Shown here: positions 45,423 through 55,717 of the stretch, one piece after another
How positions within the stretch are numbered: the stretch's first letter is position 1
Layout of the letters: the number at the start of each line of letters is the position of its first letter
Source: a candidate division BRC1 bacterium ADurb.Bin183
GTDB taxonomy: Bacteria > Sumerlaeota > Sumerlaeia > MWCT01
Reading direction: 5' to 3'
NCBI GenBank assembly: GCA_002070185.1
Contig: MWCT01000005.1
Location: 141,251-205,250 of the forward strand
Length of the DNA: 64,000 nucleotides
Made by a program: the position numbers and the translations under genes
Notes under the pieces: model-generated
Database searches by the model: none
What the model was told of the DNA's origin: nothing
The model's input: the letters and a program-made list of their open reading frames with translations, nothing else

Positions 45423-45692
45423 GCACCATTTATCTTATCTGGTTAGACGTTTTTATGGATAGGACAGCGGGATCAAGCGGATGAGCCCTCGCCATATTAG
45501 GCGGTTGTCAACATTTTCTGACATTCTTTTTTTCAGGCAAAAAAAATAAATTACTATCATTTTTAACTTGACCGACACACGGCCGAGCGATTAAGGAACT
45601 AATTTAATTGATGTTACATAAGTTTCAAGGCGCCAAATATTTTTTCGCGGGGAGGAGCTGTAGTCTATACTCCCTCCCGAAAGGATGGGACT

Positions 45693-47549
45693 ATGCCTAA
45701 AGTTGAAAATAGAATAACTAAAAAATCCGGATTGCAAAAACTCATTAATCTGGGCAAAGAAAGAGGGCATATCAGCTACGATGAACTTAATGATGCGCTT
45801 CCCGATGATGTGTCTTCTGAGGAAATGGAAGACGTTCTTTCTGTGCTTGAGGGTATGAATATTGATGTATTTGATAACGATGAAGAGGTAGGCGGACAAG
45901 GGGGGCAAGAAGAAGCAATCATCGCCCGCAAAGAATCGGCAGTTGTTGATGAGGAAAAAACCCCTATCTTTCGAGAATCTGCTGCGGAAGGCAACGAAGA
46001 AGAGGAGGAACGTTATGACCGCACCGAGAGCGAAGAATACGTTCCAACCGGTTCAGATACAGCCAGAATTGACGACCCCGTTCGCCTTTATCTTATGGAA
46101 ATGGGCAAGGTTCCTCTTCTCACCCGCGAAGAGGAAGTTTTACTGGCAAAAAGAATTGAAAAAGGGCGGCATGAAATTACAGAAGCCATATCCCGCGCAA
46201 GCGCAACCGCAGGCGAATTGCAAAAATTAAAAAACCGCATCGAGACCGGTTCTTTTAATTTGAACGATATACTTCGCGCTAATGTTGATGAGAGCGATCC
46301 GGAAGAACGCAGCCGCATGGCAAAATTCGTTCTTGAAAACATCAACACGATTCTGGGGTATTACGATGAGATATTGAGGAAGCGCGACCGTGCCGAAGAC
46401 CCGACGCTTTCTCCTCAGGAAAGAGATAAAATTCTTACAGACATTGAAAAGCTGCGTTCTTTGATTTATCAAAAATTTCTCAAATTGGATTTGAACTTTG
46501 GCATTATTTCCGGTTGCGCCAACAAAATCCGATTGATATATGACAAATTGGATGAAGCCAACCGCGAAATCCGCGACATCATTCTGAAAACCATGCTTTC
46601 CGAAGAAGACCTCCGCCGCATTGTCAAAAGGACTAAGAAAGGCAGCGCTCAGGCAAAAAGCCTCGAAAAGAAATATGGTCATAATCTTGAAGAATTCATC
46701 CTCATGGACAAAAGAGTTCGAAACGCCCAACGCCTCATCAAGCGTCTTGAAAAAGAGGCGGGGAATACTTATGAGGAATTACGCGAGATCACCGATGCGG
46801 TGAACAAAGGCGAGAAAGAGGCGCATGAGGCAAAGATGAAGGTCGTGGAAGCTAATTTGCGTCTTGTTGTTTCCATCGCAAAAAAATACACTAATCGCGG
46901 TTTGCAATTCTTGGATCTTATTCAGGAAGGCAATATCGGTCTTATGCGCGCTGTGGATAAATTTGAATATCAGCGCGGTTATAAGTTTTCCACTTATGCC
47001 ACGTGGTGGATTCGACAGGCAATAACCCGCGCTATTGCAGATCAAGCTCGCACTATCCGCATCCCCGTCCACATGATTGAAACAATTAACAAACTTTCTC
47101 GCGTGTCACGTTATCTTGTTCAGGAGCTGGGGCGCGAGCCGACCCCTGATGAGATTGCCGAGAAGATGGGGCTTCCTGTGGATAAAATCCGCCGTGTTTT
47201 CAAAATCGCTCAGCAGCCAATCTCTCTGGAAACGCCTATCGGCGAAGATGGCGATAGTCATTTTGGCGACTTCATCGAAGATCAGGAGGCGCCCTCCCCT
47301 GTCACCGCCACTTCATACCGTCTTATGCAGGAGCAGATAGAAAAGGTTTTAAAAACGCTTACCGAGCGCGAGGAAAAGGTTTTGCGGCTCAGATTTGGTT
47401 TGGGAAGCAATGACTTCCCGCGCACCCTTGAAGAGGTTGGAACCATATTCAATGTTACTCGCGAGCGCGTTCGCCAGATTGAGACTAAGGCGTTGAATAA
47501 ATTGCGCCACCCGACGCGCCGCCGTCAGTTGATTGAGTTTATGGAATAA
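45693..47549 (+). CDS. rpoD: Housekeeping RNA polymerase sigma-70 factor
   Basis: The 618-residue protein holds all sigma-70 regions. Region 1.1-like comes first ([21 protein letters not shown], residues about 15-60), then an acidic stretch (about 65-115), region 1.2 ([22 protein letters not shown]), a long non-conserved insert, and region 2 ([39 protein letters not shown]). Region 3 ([12 protein letters not shown]) and region 4 ([19 protein letters not shown], about 590) follow, ending IEFME. This is the primary sigma, not an alternative one. GAAAGGATGGG lies before the ATG. The upstream 270-base spacer should contain the promoter; a TTGACC at about 45568 is a weak -35 candidate. Confidence 0.96.
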   Translation: MPKVENRITKKSGLQKLINLGKERGHISYDELNDALPDDVSSEEMEDVLSVLEGMNIDVFDNDEEVGGQGGQEEAIIARKESAVVDEEKTPIFRESAAEGNEEEEERYDRTESEEYVPTGSDTARIDDPVRLYLMEMGKVPLLTREEEVLLAKRIEKGRHEITEAISRASATAGELQKLKNRIETGSFNLNDILRANVDESDPEERSRMAKFVLENINTILGYYDEILRKRDRAEDPTLSPQERDKILTDIEKLRSLIYQKFLKLDLNFGIISGCANKIRLIYDKLDEANREIRDIILKTMLSEEDLRRIVKRTKKGSAQAKSLEKKYGHNLEEFILMDKRVRNAQRLIKRLEKEAGNTYEELREITDAVNKGEKEAHEAKMKVVEANLRLVVSIAKKYTNRGLQFLDLIQEGNIGLMRAVDKFEYQRGYKFSTYATWWIRQAITRAIADQARTIRIPVHMIETINKLSRVSRYLVQELGREPTPDEIAEKMGLPVDKIRRVFKIAQQPISLETPIGEDGDSHFGDFIEDQEAPSPVTATSYRLMQEQIEKVLKTLTEREEKVLRLRFGLGSNDFPRTLEEVGTIFNVTRERVRQIETKALNKLRHPTRRRQLIEFME

Positions 47550-47579
47550 GGCGGGAGGCATTTCCCGCCTTTCTTTTTT
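47548..47579 (+). terminator. Rho-independent terminator of rpoD
   Basis: A 9-bp stem (AAGGCGGGA / TCCCGCCTT) that starts inside the rpoD stop codon, with a GGCATT loop, is followed by a T-rich tract (TTCTTTTTT). It also separates rpoD from the convergent minus-strand operon that ends at 47583. Confidence 0.85.
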
Positions 47580-47582
47580 CGT

Positions 47583-48773
47583 TTAGGGATTTTTTAGGGC
47601 AAGGACTTTTTCCACTTCTAAGGAAAACTTTTCCGCATCCGCCACTTCTATTTCCGCTCCGCCATACATCGCTTTTTCAAAAACGCTTGTCAAATCTTCG
47701 ACCATATTTTTTTTGTTGAGAAATGACGGCGTAATAAAATCTGCGTATTCACGCGGCGTTTGAAATGAAGGACGCTCCCGTCCGTTCTTTGCCATTTCCT
47801 CGCAAAAGCGGTTGTAATCATAGATGATGCTGTCTCGCGGCGAAGAGGGACGCCTCCGCTTGGGATGGAGTATTTTTTCATCCACGAAATTCCTGACTCG
47901 TTTCATGAATCCTTTGAGTTCAATGACAGGCGGGAGGTTTTTGGCTCTATATTTTTTGTTGAGCCAATTTAATAAAGCGAGCGTGAACATTAAAATAAGC
48001 GCGGTGAGCGCCGCTGCCAAAACCATCTTCGTTGAGATATCAGGTCTCACATGGATTTCGCGTCTTGATGAAAGGGCAAATCCAATTGATTTACCTCTGG
48101 ATGCTTGCGGTCGAATCGGAGGCAGCGCATGAAATAATATAATTCCCGCAAGAAAAGGCGGCAAAATATAGCGTCCGCCGATTTTCAGGAATTCCCCCAT
48201 TGGCAGATTGCGCGCTGAATTATATTTTTTTGAACGGAAATAAAAAAAGTCAAAACACATGGAGCCGGCAATTAATAAAAGCGCTCCCAGAATCCAAATG
48301 TGCGGGAGGTTCGGCTGTTTCAATATTAAAAGGATGAGAATAAAAAAATTAACCGCATAAATGCGATTGAGCGATACCTCCTTGAACATGGTGAGCAGTA
48401 TAAATAAATTTAGCGAAAGAAAGGAAAGCGTTGCCGAGGGGCTCCTGATAACAAATAATGGCATGAAAAAAAACAGAAGATGTATCAGGAAATAAGCAAA
48501 CTTTTCATTGTAATTGAATTGTGAAAAATAATCTGTAAAAAGGTCTCTGAACTGATAGGCAAAAAGCGCCGCTCCGCTGAACAAAATCGCCAGAAGCGGG
48601 GTATAGATTAGCGGGCTGAATGATGCAAATCGCTCGGCAATGGAAGGGTCCCATGCCATGGCTCCCGCGCCAATCCAGACGCATTGTATCACAATCAATG
48701 GATATAGTATGCCCCCGTATTGCAACCGGAATCCCTTTTCGCTTTGTGTTTCAATGTTTTTGACATGCATCAT
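47583..48773 (-). CDS. Membrane protein with C-terminal DUF4129-like domain
   Basis: The 396 residues start with about seven membrane helices (residues 20-240), then one further helix (about 255-275, LAAALTALILMFTLALLNW), and end in a cytoplasmic domain. That domain carries RPSFQTPREYADFI (about residues 340-353), the R-x-x-x-x-T-P-x-E-Y signature of DUF4129. In other bacteria, DUF4129 sits at the C-terminus of a transglutaminase-core membrane protein encoded after moxR and DUF58 genes. No Cys-His-Asp transglutaminase core is seen here, so this is a shortened version. It overlaps the DUF58 gene by four bases (ATGA) and ends the six-gene operon. Function unknown. Confidence 0.7.
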   Translation of the reverse strand: MMHVKNIETQSEKGFRLQYGGILYPLIVIQCVWIGAGAMAWDPSIAERFASFSPLIYTPLLAILFSGAALFAYQFRDLFTDYFSQFNYNEKFAYFLIHLLFFFMPLFVIRSPSATLSFLSLNLFILLTMFKEVSLNRIYAVNFFILILLILKQPNLPHIWILGALLLIAGSMCFDFFYFRSKKYNSARNLPMGEFLKIGGRYILPPFLAGIILFHALPPIRPQASRGKSIGFALSSRREIHVRPDISTKMVLAAALTALILMFTLALLNWLNKKYRAKNLPPVIELKGFMKRVRNFVDEKILHPKRRRPSSPRDSIIYDYNRFCEEMAKNGRERPSFQTPREYADFITPSFLNKKNMVEDLTSVFEKAMYGGAEIEVADAEKFSLEVEKVLALKNP

Positions 48774-50035
48774 AGCGGAACCTGCAATTTCGTCGGGACG
48801 TCATCTCCCTTAGACAGGAGGAATAAACCGCATCCTTCAACTGAAAGAATTTCCTTAAGCTCCGCAAGCGGAATTGCGCGTTTGCGATGCGCCTCCTGAT
48901 CCTTCCAGAATTTAATGAATGTCCGGTCATCTATCAGAATCGCGATTATTTTGATTCGGCGCTCCATCATCGAGCGCAATACGGGCGAAAGGTTCGACGG
49001 TTGTATATCGGTTGCCGATGCAATCAACACTGCGGTTGAGCCTTTTCTTAGCTGGGGCGCGATGTTATTCAGGTCTTCATGAAACGGATTTTCACTCTGC
49101 GGACGCAGAAGAGTCAGACGGTCAAGAATTGTTATGAGGTGTTGTGTTCCTCCTCCGACGGAGACATGCTCAAGTTTGCCCCCTAACGAAAATAATTGAA
49201 CCAGATGTCCTTTCTCAATGGAGACCTGCGCGACAGCCGCCGCTGATTTGATGATATATTCCACGCTTGTAATATCTCCGACGCCTGACAAGGCAAGACG
49301 GCGCATATCCAAAATCAGCGAGACTTCGGTTGTAATTTCCTCGCGGAATTCTTTGACCAAAAAACGTTCATGCCTTGCTGAGGATGGCCAATGAATGCGG
49401 CGGGGATTATCGCCCTCGTGGTATTCCCGCAGGCTTGTGAATTCTTCGCTATGACCGGGCAATAAAAGAGTTTCAACGCCGACCTGAATCAGGGTTCCGT
49501 CGCCAAGAACCTCGAAAAAGCCAAGTTCCGGCGCCTTTGGGTAAATAAGCAGATTTGTAAATACAGGCAATTCCACTTTCCTTTGATGAATGCCTAAAGG
49601 ATCGCTCATGTTTACCTCTATCGGCCCGAGCACATAAAACCCGCGTCGGCGCGTGCATACCGCAGAGTATTCCAATTCGATGCTTGAGCGGTTGTCGAGT
49701 TTTGTGGGAACAAGGGCATGAATCCACCAAGAATCGCTGACGGGGAAAATATCAGTAATTTCCGGCATGTAGAGCGGAATGGTTGATTCTTGCGACAATC
49801 GAATAGATATCCGCATTTGTGTTTCTTCAAAAGTTCTTGGGTAGTGAATCCGTTCACCCTTTAAGCAACGCGCGATTTTTTCTGATGAGCGCCTTGCGCA
49901 AAGATAGAGAATAAACAGCCCAAATCCGAGCGCAATCAATAAACGATTTCCGTTGGCATATCCGAGAGAAATACTGAAGAAGAAATAAAAAAGGATTATA
50001 TTTTTTTTGGTTAATATTCTGAATTCGGGATTCAT
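48770..50035 (-). CDS. DUF58-domain protein
   Basis: This 421-residue protein has two N-terminal hydrophobic helices (about residues 10-45) and then a beta-rich region with LYMPEITDIFPVS and TRRRGFYVLGPIEVNMSDPLG. The DUF58 signature follows: EYHEGDNPRRIHWPSSARHE (about residues 200-219) then FLVKEFREE. The C-terminal half is a von Willebrand A-like fold with ILDMRRLALSG in the metal-site position. DUF58 proteins accompany MoxR ATPases and are thought to serve as adaptors for assembly or metal insertion. The gene lies 24 bases after moxR. Confidence 0.88.
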   Translation of the reverse strand: MNPEFRILTKKNIILFYFFFSISLGYANGNRLLIALGFGLFILYLCARRSSEKIARCLKGERIHYPRTFEETQMRISIRLSQESTIPLYMPEITDIFPVSDSWWIHALVPTKLDNRSSIELEYSAVCTRRRGFYVLGPIEVNMSDPLGIHQRKVELPVFTNLLIYPKAPELGFFEVLGDGTLIQVGVETLLLPGHSEEFTSLREYHEGDNPRRIHWPSSARHERFLVKEFREEITTEVSLILDMRRLALSGVGDITSVEYIIKSAAAVAQVSIEKGHLVQLFSLGGKLEHVSVGGGTQHLITILDRLTLLRPQSENPFHEDLNNIAPQLRKGSTAVLIASATDIQPSNLSPVLRSMMERRIKIIAILIDDRTFIKFWKDQEAHRKRAIPLAELKEILSVEGCGLFLLSKGDDVPTKLQVPL

Positions 50036-50059
50036 GTTTCGTCTAACGATATTAATGTT

Positions 50060-51001
50060 TTATCTAACCCGCGCAATGGGCACGGGGATTTTTTGAAGAA
50101 TATCCGATATGACTTCATCGGGCGTCAATCCGCCGAGACGCGCCTGCGGTTTGAGGATTAGACGATGCCGCAGGACTGGCTTTGCCAGTTCTTTGATAAC
50201 ATCCGGCAGGACAAAATCCGCGCCGTTGATGAATGCCATTGCTTGGGACATCCGATATAATGAGATAGAGGCTCGCGGGCTGCCTCCCAGAATCAACGAC
50301 TCATGCGCGCGCGTCGCCTCAACAAGAGACACAATATATTCTCTTATGGATTCATCCACATAAATATCCCGAACAATGTTGTGAGCATGTAATATATCCT
50401 CCATTTTACAAACGCTGTTGATGGTCTCGATGGGGTGTTGTTTTTTTTGCGCATCAAGGATGTCCATCTCAATAAAATGCTTTGGGTAACCGATTGAAAG
50501 ACGAATCATAAAACGGTCGAGTTGCGCCTCGGGCAGATGATACACGCCTTGTTGTTCGATTGGGTTTTGCGTGGCAATAACAAAAAAGGGGCTGGGCATA
50601 AATCGAGGAATCCCGTCGGATGTCACTTGGCGTTCTTCCATACACTCAAGCAGGGCGGATTGTGTGCGAGGCGTGGCGCGATTCAATTCATCCGCCAGTA
50701 GGATATTTGCAAAGACGGGTCCCTCGCGAAATTCAAACTCTTTTGTTTTTTGATTGTATATGGAAACGCCAGTGACATCCGTAGGCAATAAATCCGGTGT
50801 GAATTGAATGCGTTTGAACTCCCCTCCTATCGAAAGGGCAAGACTGCGCGCAAGGTAGGTTTTCCCAACTCCGGGCACGTCTTCTATAAGAATGTGTCCG
50901 CCAGCAAGCAAAGTGGCGACGACATGGCGTATTTCTTCGGTCTTCCCAAAGATGACCTTTTCCATATTGGAAATGAGTTGTTCGATGATTTTTTTACTCA
51001 T
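50060..51001 (-). CDS. MoxR-family AAA+ ATPase
   Basis: This 313-residue AAA+ protein has Walker A EDVPGVGKTYLARSLA (about residues 38-53) and Walker B ANILLADELNRATPRTQSALL (about 103-123, shown with its family-specific sensor context). FFVIATQNPIEQQGVY is sensor 1, and the C-terminal lid holds GGSPRASISLYRMSQA, a MoxR hallmark. MoxR ATPases act with DUF58/VWA proteins as chaperones in maturation of complexes. It overlaps the upstream glycosyltransferase-like gene by four bases (ATGA) and precedes DUF58. Confidence 0.93.
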   Translation of the reverse strand: MSKKIIEQLISNMEKVIFGKTEEIRHVVATLLAGGHILIEDVPGVGKTYLARSLALSIGGEFKRIQFTPDLLPTDVTGVSIYNQKTKEFEFREGPVFANILLADELNRATPRTQSALLECMEERQVTSDGIPRFMPSPFFVIATQNPIEQQGVYHLPEAQLDRFMIRLSIGYPKHFIEMDILDAQKKQHPIETINSVCKMEDILHAHNIVRDIYVDESIREYIVSLVEATRAHESLILGGSPRASISLYRMSQAMAFINGADFVLPDVIKELAKPVLRHRLILKPQARLGGLTPDEVISDILQKIPVPIARVR

Positions 51002-52548
51002 CTCGTTTCCTTTTTTGGAATATAAATATAATAGGGGATTCCATCAATTCCGGAACGCATAAAGGCGTTCCACGATGCCTGTTGCAATGAATCGCCGCTT
51101 TCAACATACTCCATATAATTGGCTCGGATTGCCGCTCTCATTTCATCTGTGTATTGCCAGAGGAATCCCTCTTGCAGCATATTTTGACCTGTTATAATCA
51201 AAGAAAACTTTTGATTTTCCAAATCATTCACAAATTGACTCTGGTCCCATTTGCCTTCCCTTGCCAGTTCAGACATGATGAATGGTTGAAATATCACATT
51301 TTTTTTTGCGAGAAGAAGAAAGATTGGCTGTTCGCATAATATCGGGTTTGGATGTTCTGAGACAATTTTCATCAGCATTTCGCTTTTTGCATAGGCTGTC
51401 TTTCCCGGGTTCGGGCGGCTAAACAATATCCGCTGTATTCTGAATAACCAGAGGGAATGCAGGTTGATGAACAGCGCCGCAATCAATATCAGCGCGATGC
51501 TCAATCTTTGTTTTATCCCCGTTCGAAATCCTTCAATTGCTTTTGAAAGGGCGGAGCCGAAGAATATCCCAAAAGCCGCGTGCGTTTCAAGAATATAATT
51601 TCCAGCCGCTCCTATCTTCCCAATCGTCAAAAAAGATAGCGCGCCAATCAGCGCATAGAGATTAAACAAATCCGGGGCGCCGCCTTTTTTTTTATTTTTG
51701 ATACTCTCATATGTTATTGACGCTGCAAGGATGAAAAGGGTTGCCATGTAAAAGAAATAAAACCTTAAGACATGGCGAAACCAGACATAGACCTGCCACC
51801 AGTCAAATCGGTTGGCATTATATATCACGGTATGCTTGAAATATTCACCCCGCGTAATGACTGCAAGGAGGGCAAACACCAGCAAAACGCCACCCCATAA
51901 CGCGCCTGAAAATTTCAATCCGATTTTGCGGTTTTGGATGATAAGATAAAGGCACGCCGCGATTGGCGCAAAAATCTGTATCTGTTTTGTGTAAATCGAA
52001 AAAAGAAATAAAACAGCCGCAAAGGTCATCCGCCTTTTATTTGTTTCGCCTTTTTTATCAAGCAGGACAAATAAACCTGCAAGGCTGAAGAATATCGAAG
52101 GCAAATCAACGCGTGCGTAACCTATCCATTCGTAAAATTCATAGGTATTGATGAGAAGCAAAGGGGCAAGAAGGGATGGCAATAATAAACTGTGTTTTTT
52201 ATAAACGGCACAAAACATCAGGATGATTATTCCCAATGCTGTAATCGCGCAAATCAACCTGCCCCAAAATAGCGACGGTTTGAAAACTGAAAACATAAGC
52301 GCATTAACAAATGGATATATCGGCGGATAATTGCCCACAAGATAGGGATAATTATCATGATTGGGATACATGCTTACCCCTTGTGCCAGCTGCCACGCCT
52401 CGACAGCCAGATAGCCTTCCGCATAATCAAGTCCATAGGGGTATTGAAGGCAGCGCCACGCCCTTTCCAGCGGAAAGAAAGCAAGCGTCAGCATAATAAA
52501 AACGGCAACAATAAAAACCCAGAAATAAAAACTTTGATTGAAAGACAC
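50998..52548 (-). CDS. Polytopic GT39-like membrane glycosyltransferase
   Basis: The 516 residues begin with a GTG; GGAG within the end of the preceding gene supports this start. About ten membrane helices are present. The first loop, CLQYPYGLDYAEGYLAVEAW (about residues 34-53), holds Asp-Tyr-Ala-Glu in the place where GT-C enzymes keep catalytic acids, and NYPPIYPFVNALMFSVF follows, as in GT39/DUF2029-like proteins. The C-terminal domain (about 400-516) is soluble. The likely role is transfer from a polyprenyl-linked sugar; the acceptor is unknown. Its position between a GT9 gene and moxR in one operon is unusual. Confidence 0.72.
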   Translation of the reverse strand: MSFNQSFYFWVFIVAVFIMLTLAFFPLERAWRCLQYPYGLDYAEGYLAVEAWQLAQGVSMYPNHDNYPYLVGNYPPIYPFVNALMFSVFKPSLFWGRLICAITALGIIILMFCAVYKKHSLLLPSLLAPLLLINTYEFYEWIGYARVDLPSIFFSLAGLFVLLDKKGETNKRRMTFAAVLFLFSIYTKQIQIFAPIAACLYLIIQNRKIGLKFSGALWGGVLLVFALLAVITRGEYFKHTVIYNANRFDWWQVYVWFRHVLRFYFFYMATLFILAASITYESIKNKKKGGAPDLFNLYALIGALSFLTIGKIGAAGNYILETHAAFGIFFGSALSKAIEGFRTGIKQRLSIALILIAALFINLHSLWLFRIQRILFSRPNPGKTAYAKSEMLMKIVSEHPNPILCEQPIFLLLAKKNVIFQPFIMSELAREGKWDQSQFVNDLENQKFSLIITGQNMLQEGFLWQYTDEMRAAIRANYMEYVESGDSLQQASWNAFMRSGIDGIPYYIYIPKKETR

Positions 52549-52553
52549 GGCGA

Positions 52554-53720
52554 TTAACTCCGATGCGTTCGGAGAAATTCAATTCTTCGGCGGACGGCTT
52601 CATAAACTCTGCCGGCGTCAAGTTTGTCCATGCATCGCGGAAGATTGCGGCATGTTTTGAGATAACAGGGGGCGCAGGGGAAATTGACGACTATCTTTTC
52701 TCCCCTGCCATACACATCAACTTCTTGAGCGCAAGTGGGACCGAAAAAGATTATCGTCTGTTTTTTTAGAGCCAAGGCTATGTGCGCCGCCAGACTGTCT
52801 GAACTGACCACCACATCGCATAATGAGATGATCCCCAGAAATATCTCAAGGGGGTTATCGCAACCTGTATCAATAAGAATATCGCCGCATTGCTCCATGA
52901 TGGATTTATTGAATTCGCATTCGCGCGCGCCGCCAAGGAGCAATAAGTCGCAATCGCCATCTTTTGCCATCATTCGGCAGAAATCAACAAAACCCTGCGC
53001 CGTCCATTTTTTGGTTTCAAAGGCTCCGCCGCAACCTGTATTGATGCCGACGCAGATGCGTTTTTTCAGATTATTTTTTTTTGCAAAATTCGCTGCGAAT
53101 TCCGCGGCGGCGGTGGAAATTTCAATGATGTAATCCTCGCCGTTGAATGGTAGTTCCGCCATTTTAAAAATCGTTTGCTGGTAGGTTTCTTCGTTCAACT
53201 TGTATTTTAATTCATCATGCAAACCCAATTGTAGCGAGTATAGGCTTGATTGATTGGCAATGCCAAGCGTGCCCGCCTCGGAGAATTTGAAACCTCTTTT
53301 GTCTTTTGCCCGAACGGACTCAAAAAGGGCAAGCGCGCGGTCTTCTTTTTCAAAATTCAAGGCAAGCTCGAACGTGGATTGAGAAACAATTAAAATCCCT
53401 TCGGCATCCATGATGCAAAGCTTATCAATGAGCGGATTGCCTTTGAGCAGCGGCAGCGCTGCGGCATCGGTCATCCATGTAATATGGCTTTGAGGATAAA
53501 TCTTTTTAAGTCCTGCTAAAATTGGCGTTGTTCGAAGCACATCTCCCAGAGCCGCCAGTTTGATGATGAGAATTCTCAATCCCCGCGTTTGGTATTGAGG
53601 GCATCCATCGCAAAATTCCGAAATGCCGCATGGTTTATATCCAGTATAATGGCGGCAATCGAAACGAATTTTATTTTTTGGGAGTCGGTTTGTTATTTCT
53701 CTGATTCTTTTTTCTTTCAT
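52554..53720 (-). CDS. GT9-family (heptosyltransferase-like) glycosyltransferase
   Basis: The ATG at 53720 is used because it overlaps the preceding stop as ATGA; the open frame runs on to 53852 inside the upstream gene. The 388-residue protein has an N-terminal cysteine-rich segment (CRHYTGYKPCGISEFCDGC) before the GT-B fold, which is seen in some GT9 relatives. GT9 features are ILIIKLAALGDVLRTTPIL, YPQSHITWMTDAAALPLL, GINTGCGGAFETKKW and the C-terminal VVSSDSLAAHIALALKK with FFGPTC. GT9 enzymes add heptose or related sugars to LPS core or other surface glycans. A GT39-like gene follows after five bases. Confidence 0.88.
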   Translation of the reverse strand: MKEKRIREITNRLPKNKIRFDCRHYTGYKPCGISEFCDGCPQYQTRGLRILIIKLAALGDVLRTTPILAGLKKIYPQSHITWMTDAAALPLLKGNPLIDKLCIMDAEGILIVSQSTFELALNFEKEDRALALFESVRAKDKRGFKFSEAGTLGIANQSSLYSLQLGLHDELKYKLNEETYQQTIFKMAELPFNGEDYIIEISTAAAEFAANFAKKNNLKKRICVGINTGCGGAFETKKWTAQGFVDFCRMMAKDGDCDLLLLGGARECEFNKSIMEQCGDILIDTGCDNPLEIFLGIISLCDVVVSSDSLAAHIALALKKQTIIFFGPTCAQEVDVYGRGEKIVVNFPCAPCYLKTCRNLPRCMDKLDAGRVYEAVRRRIEFLRTHRS

Positions 53721-55717
53721 GTGGCTTGAAGTATCCGTGTGAGTTTCATATACGCCCTTAACAATTCGGCAACGCTCCAGGCTTGCGCAAAGCAACCGCG
53801 CGGCGCATGCGGCGGTTCGGCGTCGAATATTTCCGAAACGCTGCCCAAACACGCCGTTTCAAGATGTTGGAGGAGCGGCTGAATAATCTCCATCCCTTCT
53901 TCCGCCGATGTGCGATTTGCGCCTTTCACATGGAGCAGCGCATCAATATAAGCGCCTATCAGCCATGGCCAGACTGTGCCTTGATGGTAAGCCATATCGC
54001 GGGAAAAAAGATTTCCCTGATATCGCTTTTTGTAATCCGGATGACCGGGAGCAAGCGAGCGCAATCCATAAGGAGTCAGAAGAAATCGTTCGAGCGTTGC
54101 CAGAACCGATTCGGCTTTTGAGCCGTTGATTACCGGATGAGGCAGACTTAAGGCAAAAACCTGATTGGGTCGAATGGAGGGGTCGGCGCCGTTGCTTCCA
54201 AGCGTGTCATATAAATATCCGCCATCTTCGAACCAGAAATTTTCTTCAAAAGATTGCTTAACTTTTTCAGCATGAAGACCGTAAGCAGCAAAGGCATCTT
54301 CATCATCAAGCAGGTCGGAAAAAATTGCAGCCACGCGCAAGGCATGATACCAGAGGGCGTTTATTTCAACGTTTTTGCCTATGCGCGGAGTAATGACCTT
54401 GCCATCCACTTTGGCATCCATCCATGTTAACTGCCACCCTTCTTCGCCGCCGCTAATGAGGCTGTCTGAATCCTGCCCAATGCCGAATGGGGCGCCTTTT
54501 ATATAATGCTGGATGATGTCTTTGATGACTTCCATAAAAGGCGTCCGGATTGCATCCAAATCTTTGGTTGCCTGATAGTATTCATAAACGGCATGGATAA
54601 ACCAAAGACTTGCATCAATGGTATTGTATAGAGGCGCCGCTTCCCCATCCGGGAATGTGTTGGGAATCAAGCCGTCTTTGTAATGGCTCAAAAAGGAAAG
54701 GAGAAGAGTTCGGGCTTCTTCAAAACGTCCTGATTCCAGAAACAATCCCCGAAAAGAAATCATGGCATCGCGTCCCCAGTCAGTGAACCAAGGATATCCG
54801 GCGATGACAGAAATGCCATTACCGCGCTTAACAATAAATGAATCCGCAGCGCGCAGCAATCGAACGATATTGATATCTGTTTCATTTTTAGGATGAATTT
54901 CCCGCGCCTTCATTTCAAATATCTGAGCGCGGCGGAGCTGTTCGCGGTCCAGACTCAACGCGGGCGGCGGAGTTTCTTCATTCGTGGTAGCAATAATCCA
55001 CGCCGGTTCATCTTTTTTTATGATAAAAGAAAACTTGCATAAACGCAGGAGAAAATCATCCGGCTCGTAACCAAGTTCCTCTTCAAGCGGATAATGAAAC
55101 CGCGCCCAAGTATATTCAGGTTTTTCGATTGATTTCGCATTATGGAAAAAGTTCAGACTCGGAGCATTTGCGGTTGGACGGAACCGAAACCTCCCATTTT
55201 CTGTTTCATCAACGGTCATATCCAAGCTTAAACCATTTGGATTGACTTTGTGAATGTCGCGATAGGTGACAAAGGGTGTTACGTGTATTTCCACCGGTTC
55301 GTCGCCGGAGATTATCCGATAACGAACTACAATTGTATTTTCCCCCTGAATCATGAACAGCCTTTTTTCAATTTCTACATCGCCGATGGAATAGGTGAAG
55401 ATTGGGAAAGGGTCGAGTCGGAAATTCATCAGAAACCGCTGTCCGGTCATTTCCGTATCAAGCGTATGTAGATTGGTATCAAGCGGGAATGAACTTCCTT
55501 CATAGATAAGGGCTTCGTCATATTTCGCAAGCAAAAGACGGCGATTGGTGGGGGGCGTCAGGGCGATATTGAGCAGACCATGATACTTGCGGGTGTTGCA
55601 TCCGGTGATTGTTGAGCATGCAAAACCGCCAAGCCCGTTGGTAAGGAGCCATTCGAGTTCCATCGCCATGCCGGCATCTTGGCAGATTTCAGCATCAATA
55701 TCAATAATTGGGTTCAT
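53717..55717 (-). CDS. Glycogen debranching enzyme (amylo-alpha-1,6-glucosidase type)
   Basis: This 666-residue protein has two parts. The N-terminal beta domain (about residues 15-240) starts with EWLLTNGLGGFACSTITGCN and TRKYHGLL, typical of the bacterial/archaeal debrancher N-terminus. The C-terminal (alpha/alpha)6 domain (about 270-660) has GYPWFTDWGRDAMISFRGL, EGWQLTWMDAKVDG and GTVWPWLIGAYIDALL, which include the acidic catalytic positions of this glucosidase family. It removes alpha-1,6 branches from glycogen. It is the first gene of the six-gene minus-strand operon, but the following genes concern surface glycans and MoxR, so the grouping is unexpected. Confidence 0.92.
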   Translation of the reverse strand: MNPIIDIDAEICQDAGMAMELEWLLTNGLGGFACSTITGCNTRKYHGLLNIALTPPTNRRLLLAKYDEALIYEGSSFPLDTNLHTLDTEMTGQRFLMNFRLDPFPIFTYSIGDVEIEKRLFMIQGENTIVVRYRIISGDEPVEIHVTPFVTYRDIHKVNPNGLSLDMTVDETENGRFRFRPTANAPSLNFFHNAKSIEKPEYTWARFHYPLEEELGYEPDDFLLRLCKFSFIIKKDEPAWIIATTNEETPPPALSLDREQLRRAQIFEMKAREIHPKNETDINIVRLLRAADSFIVKRGNGISVIAGYPWFTDWGRDAMISFRGLFLESGRFEEARTLLLSFLSHYKDGLIPNTFPDGEAAPLYNTIDASLWFIHAVYEYYQATKDLDAIRTPFMEVIKDIIQHYIKGAPFGIGQDSDSLISGGEEGWQLTWMDAKVDGKVITPRIGKNVEINALWYHALRVAAIFSDLLDDEDAFAAYGLHAEKVKQSFEENFWFEDGGYLYDTLGSNGADPSIRPNQVFALSLPHPVINGSKAESVLATLERFLLTPYGLRSLAPGHPDYKKRYQGNLFSRDMAYHQGTVWPWLIGAYIDALLHVKGANRTSAEEGMEIIQPLLQHLETACLGSVSEIFDAEPPHAPRGCFAQAWSVAELLRAYMKLTRILQAT

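Noticed and set aside
53721..53852. N-terminal extension of the GT9 gene
   Set aside because: It overlaps the debrancher gene. The ATG at 53720 overlaps the stop as ATGA, the pattern seen throughout this operon.
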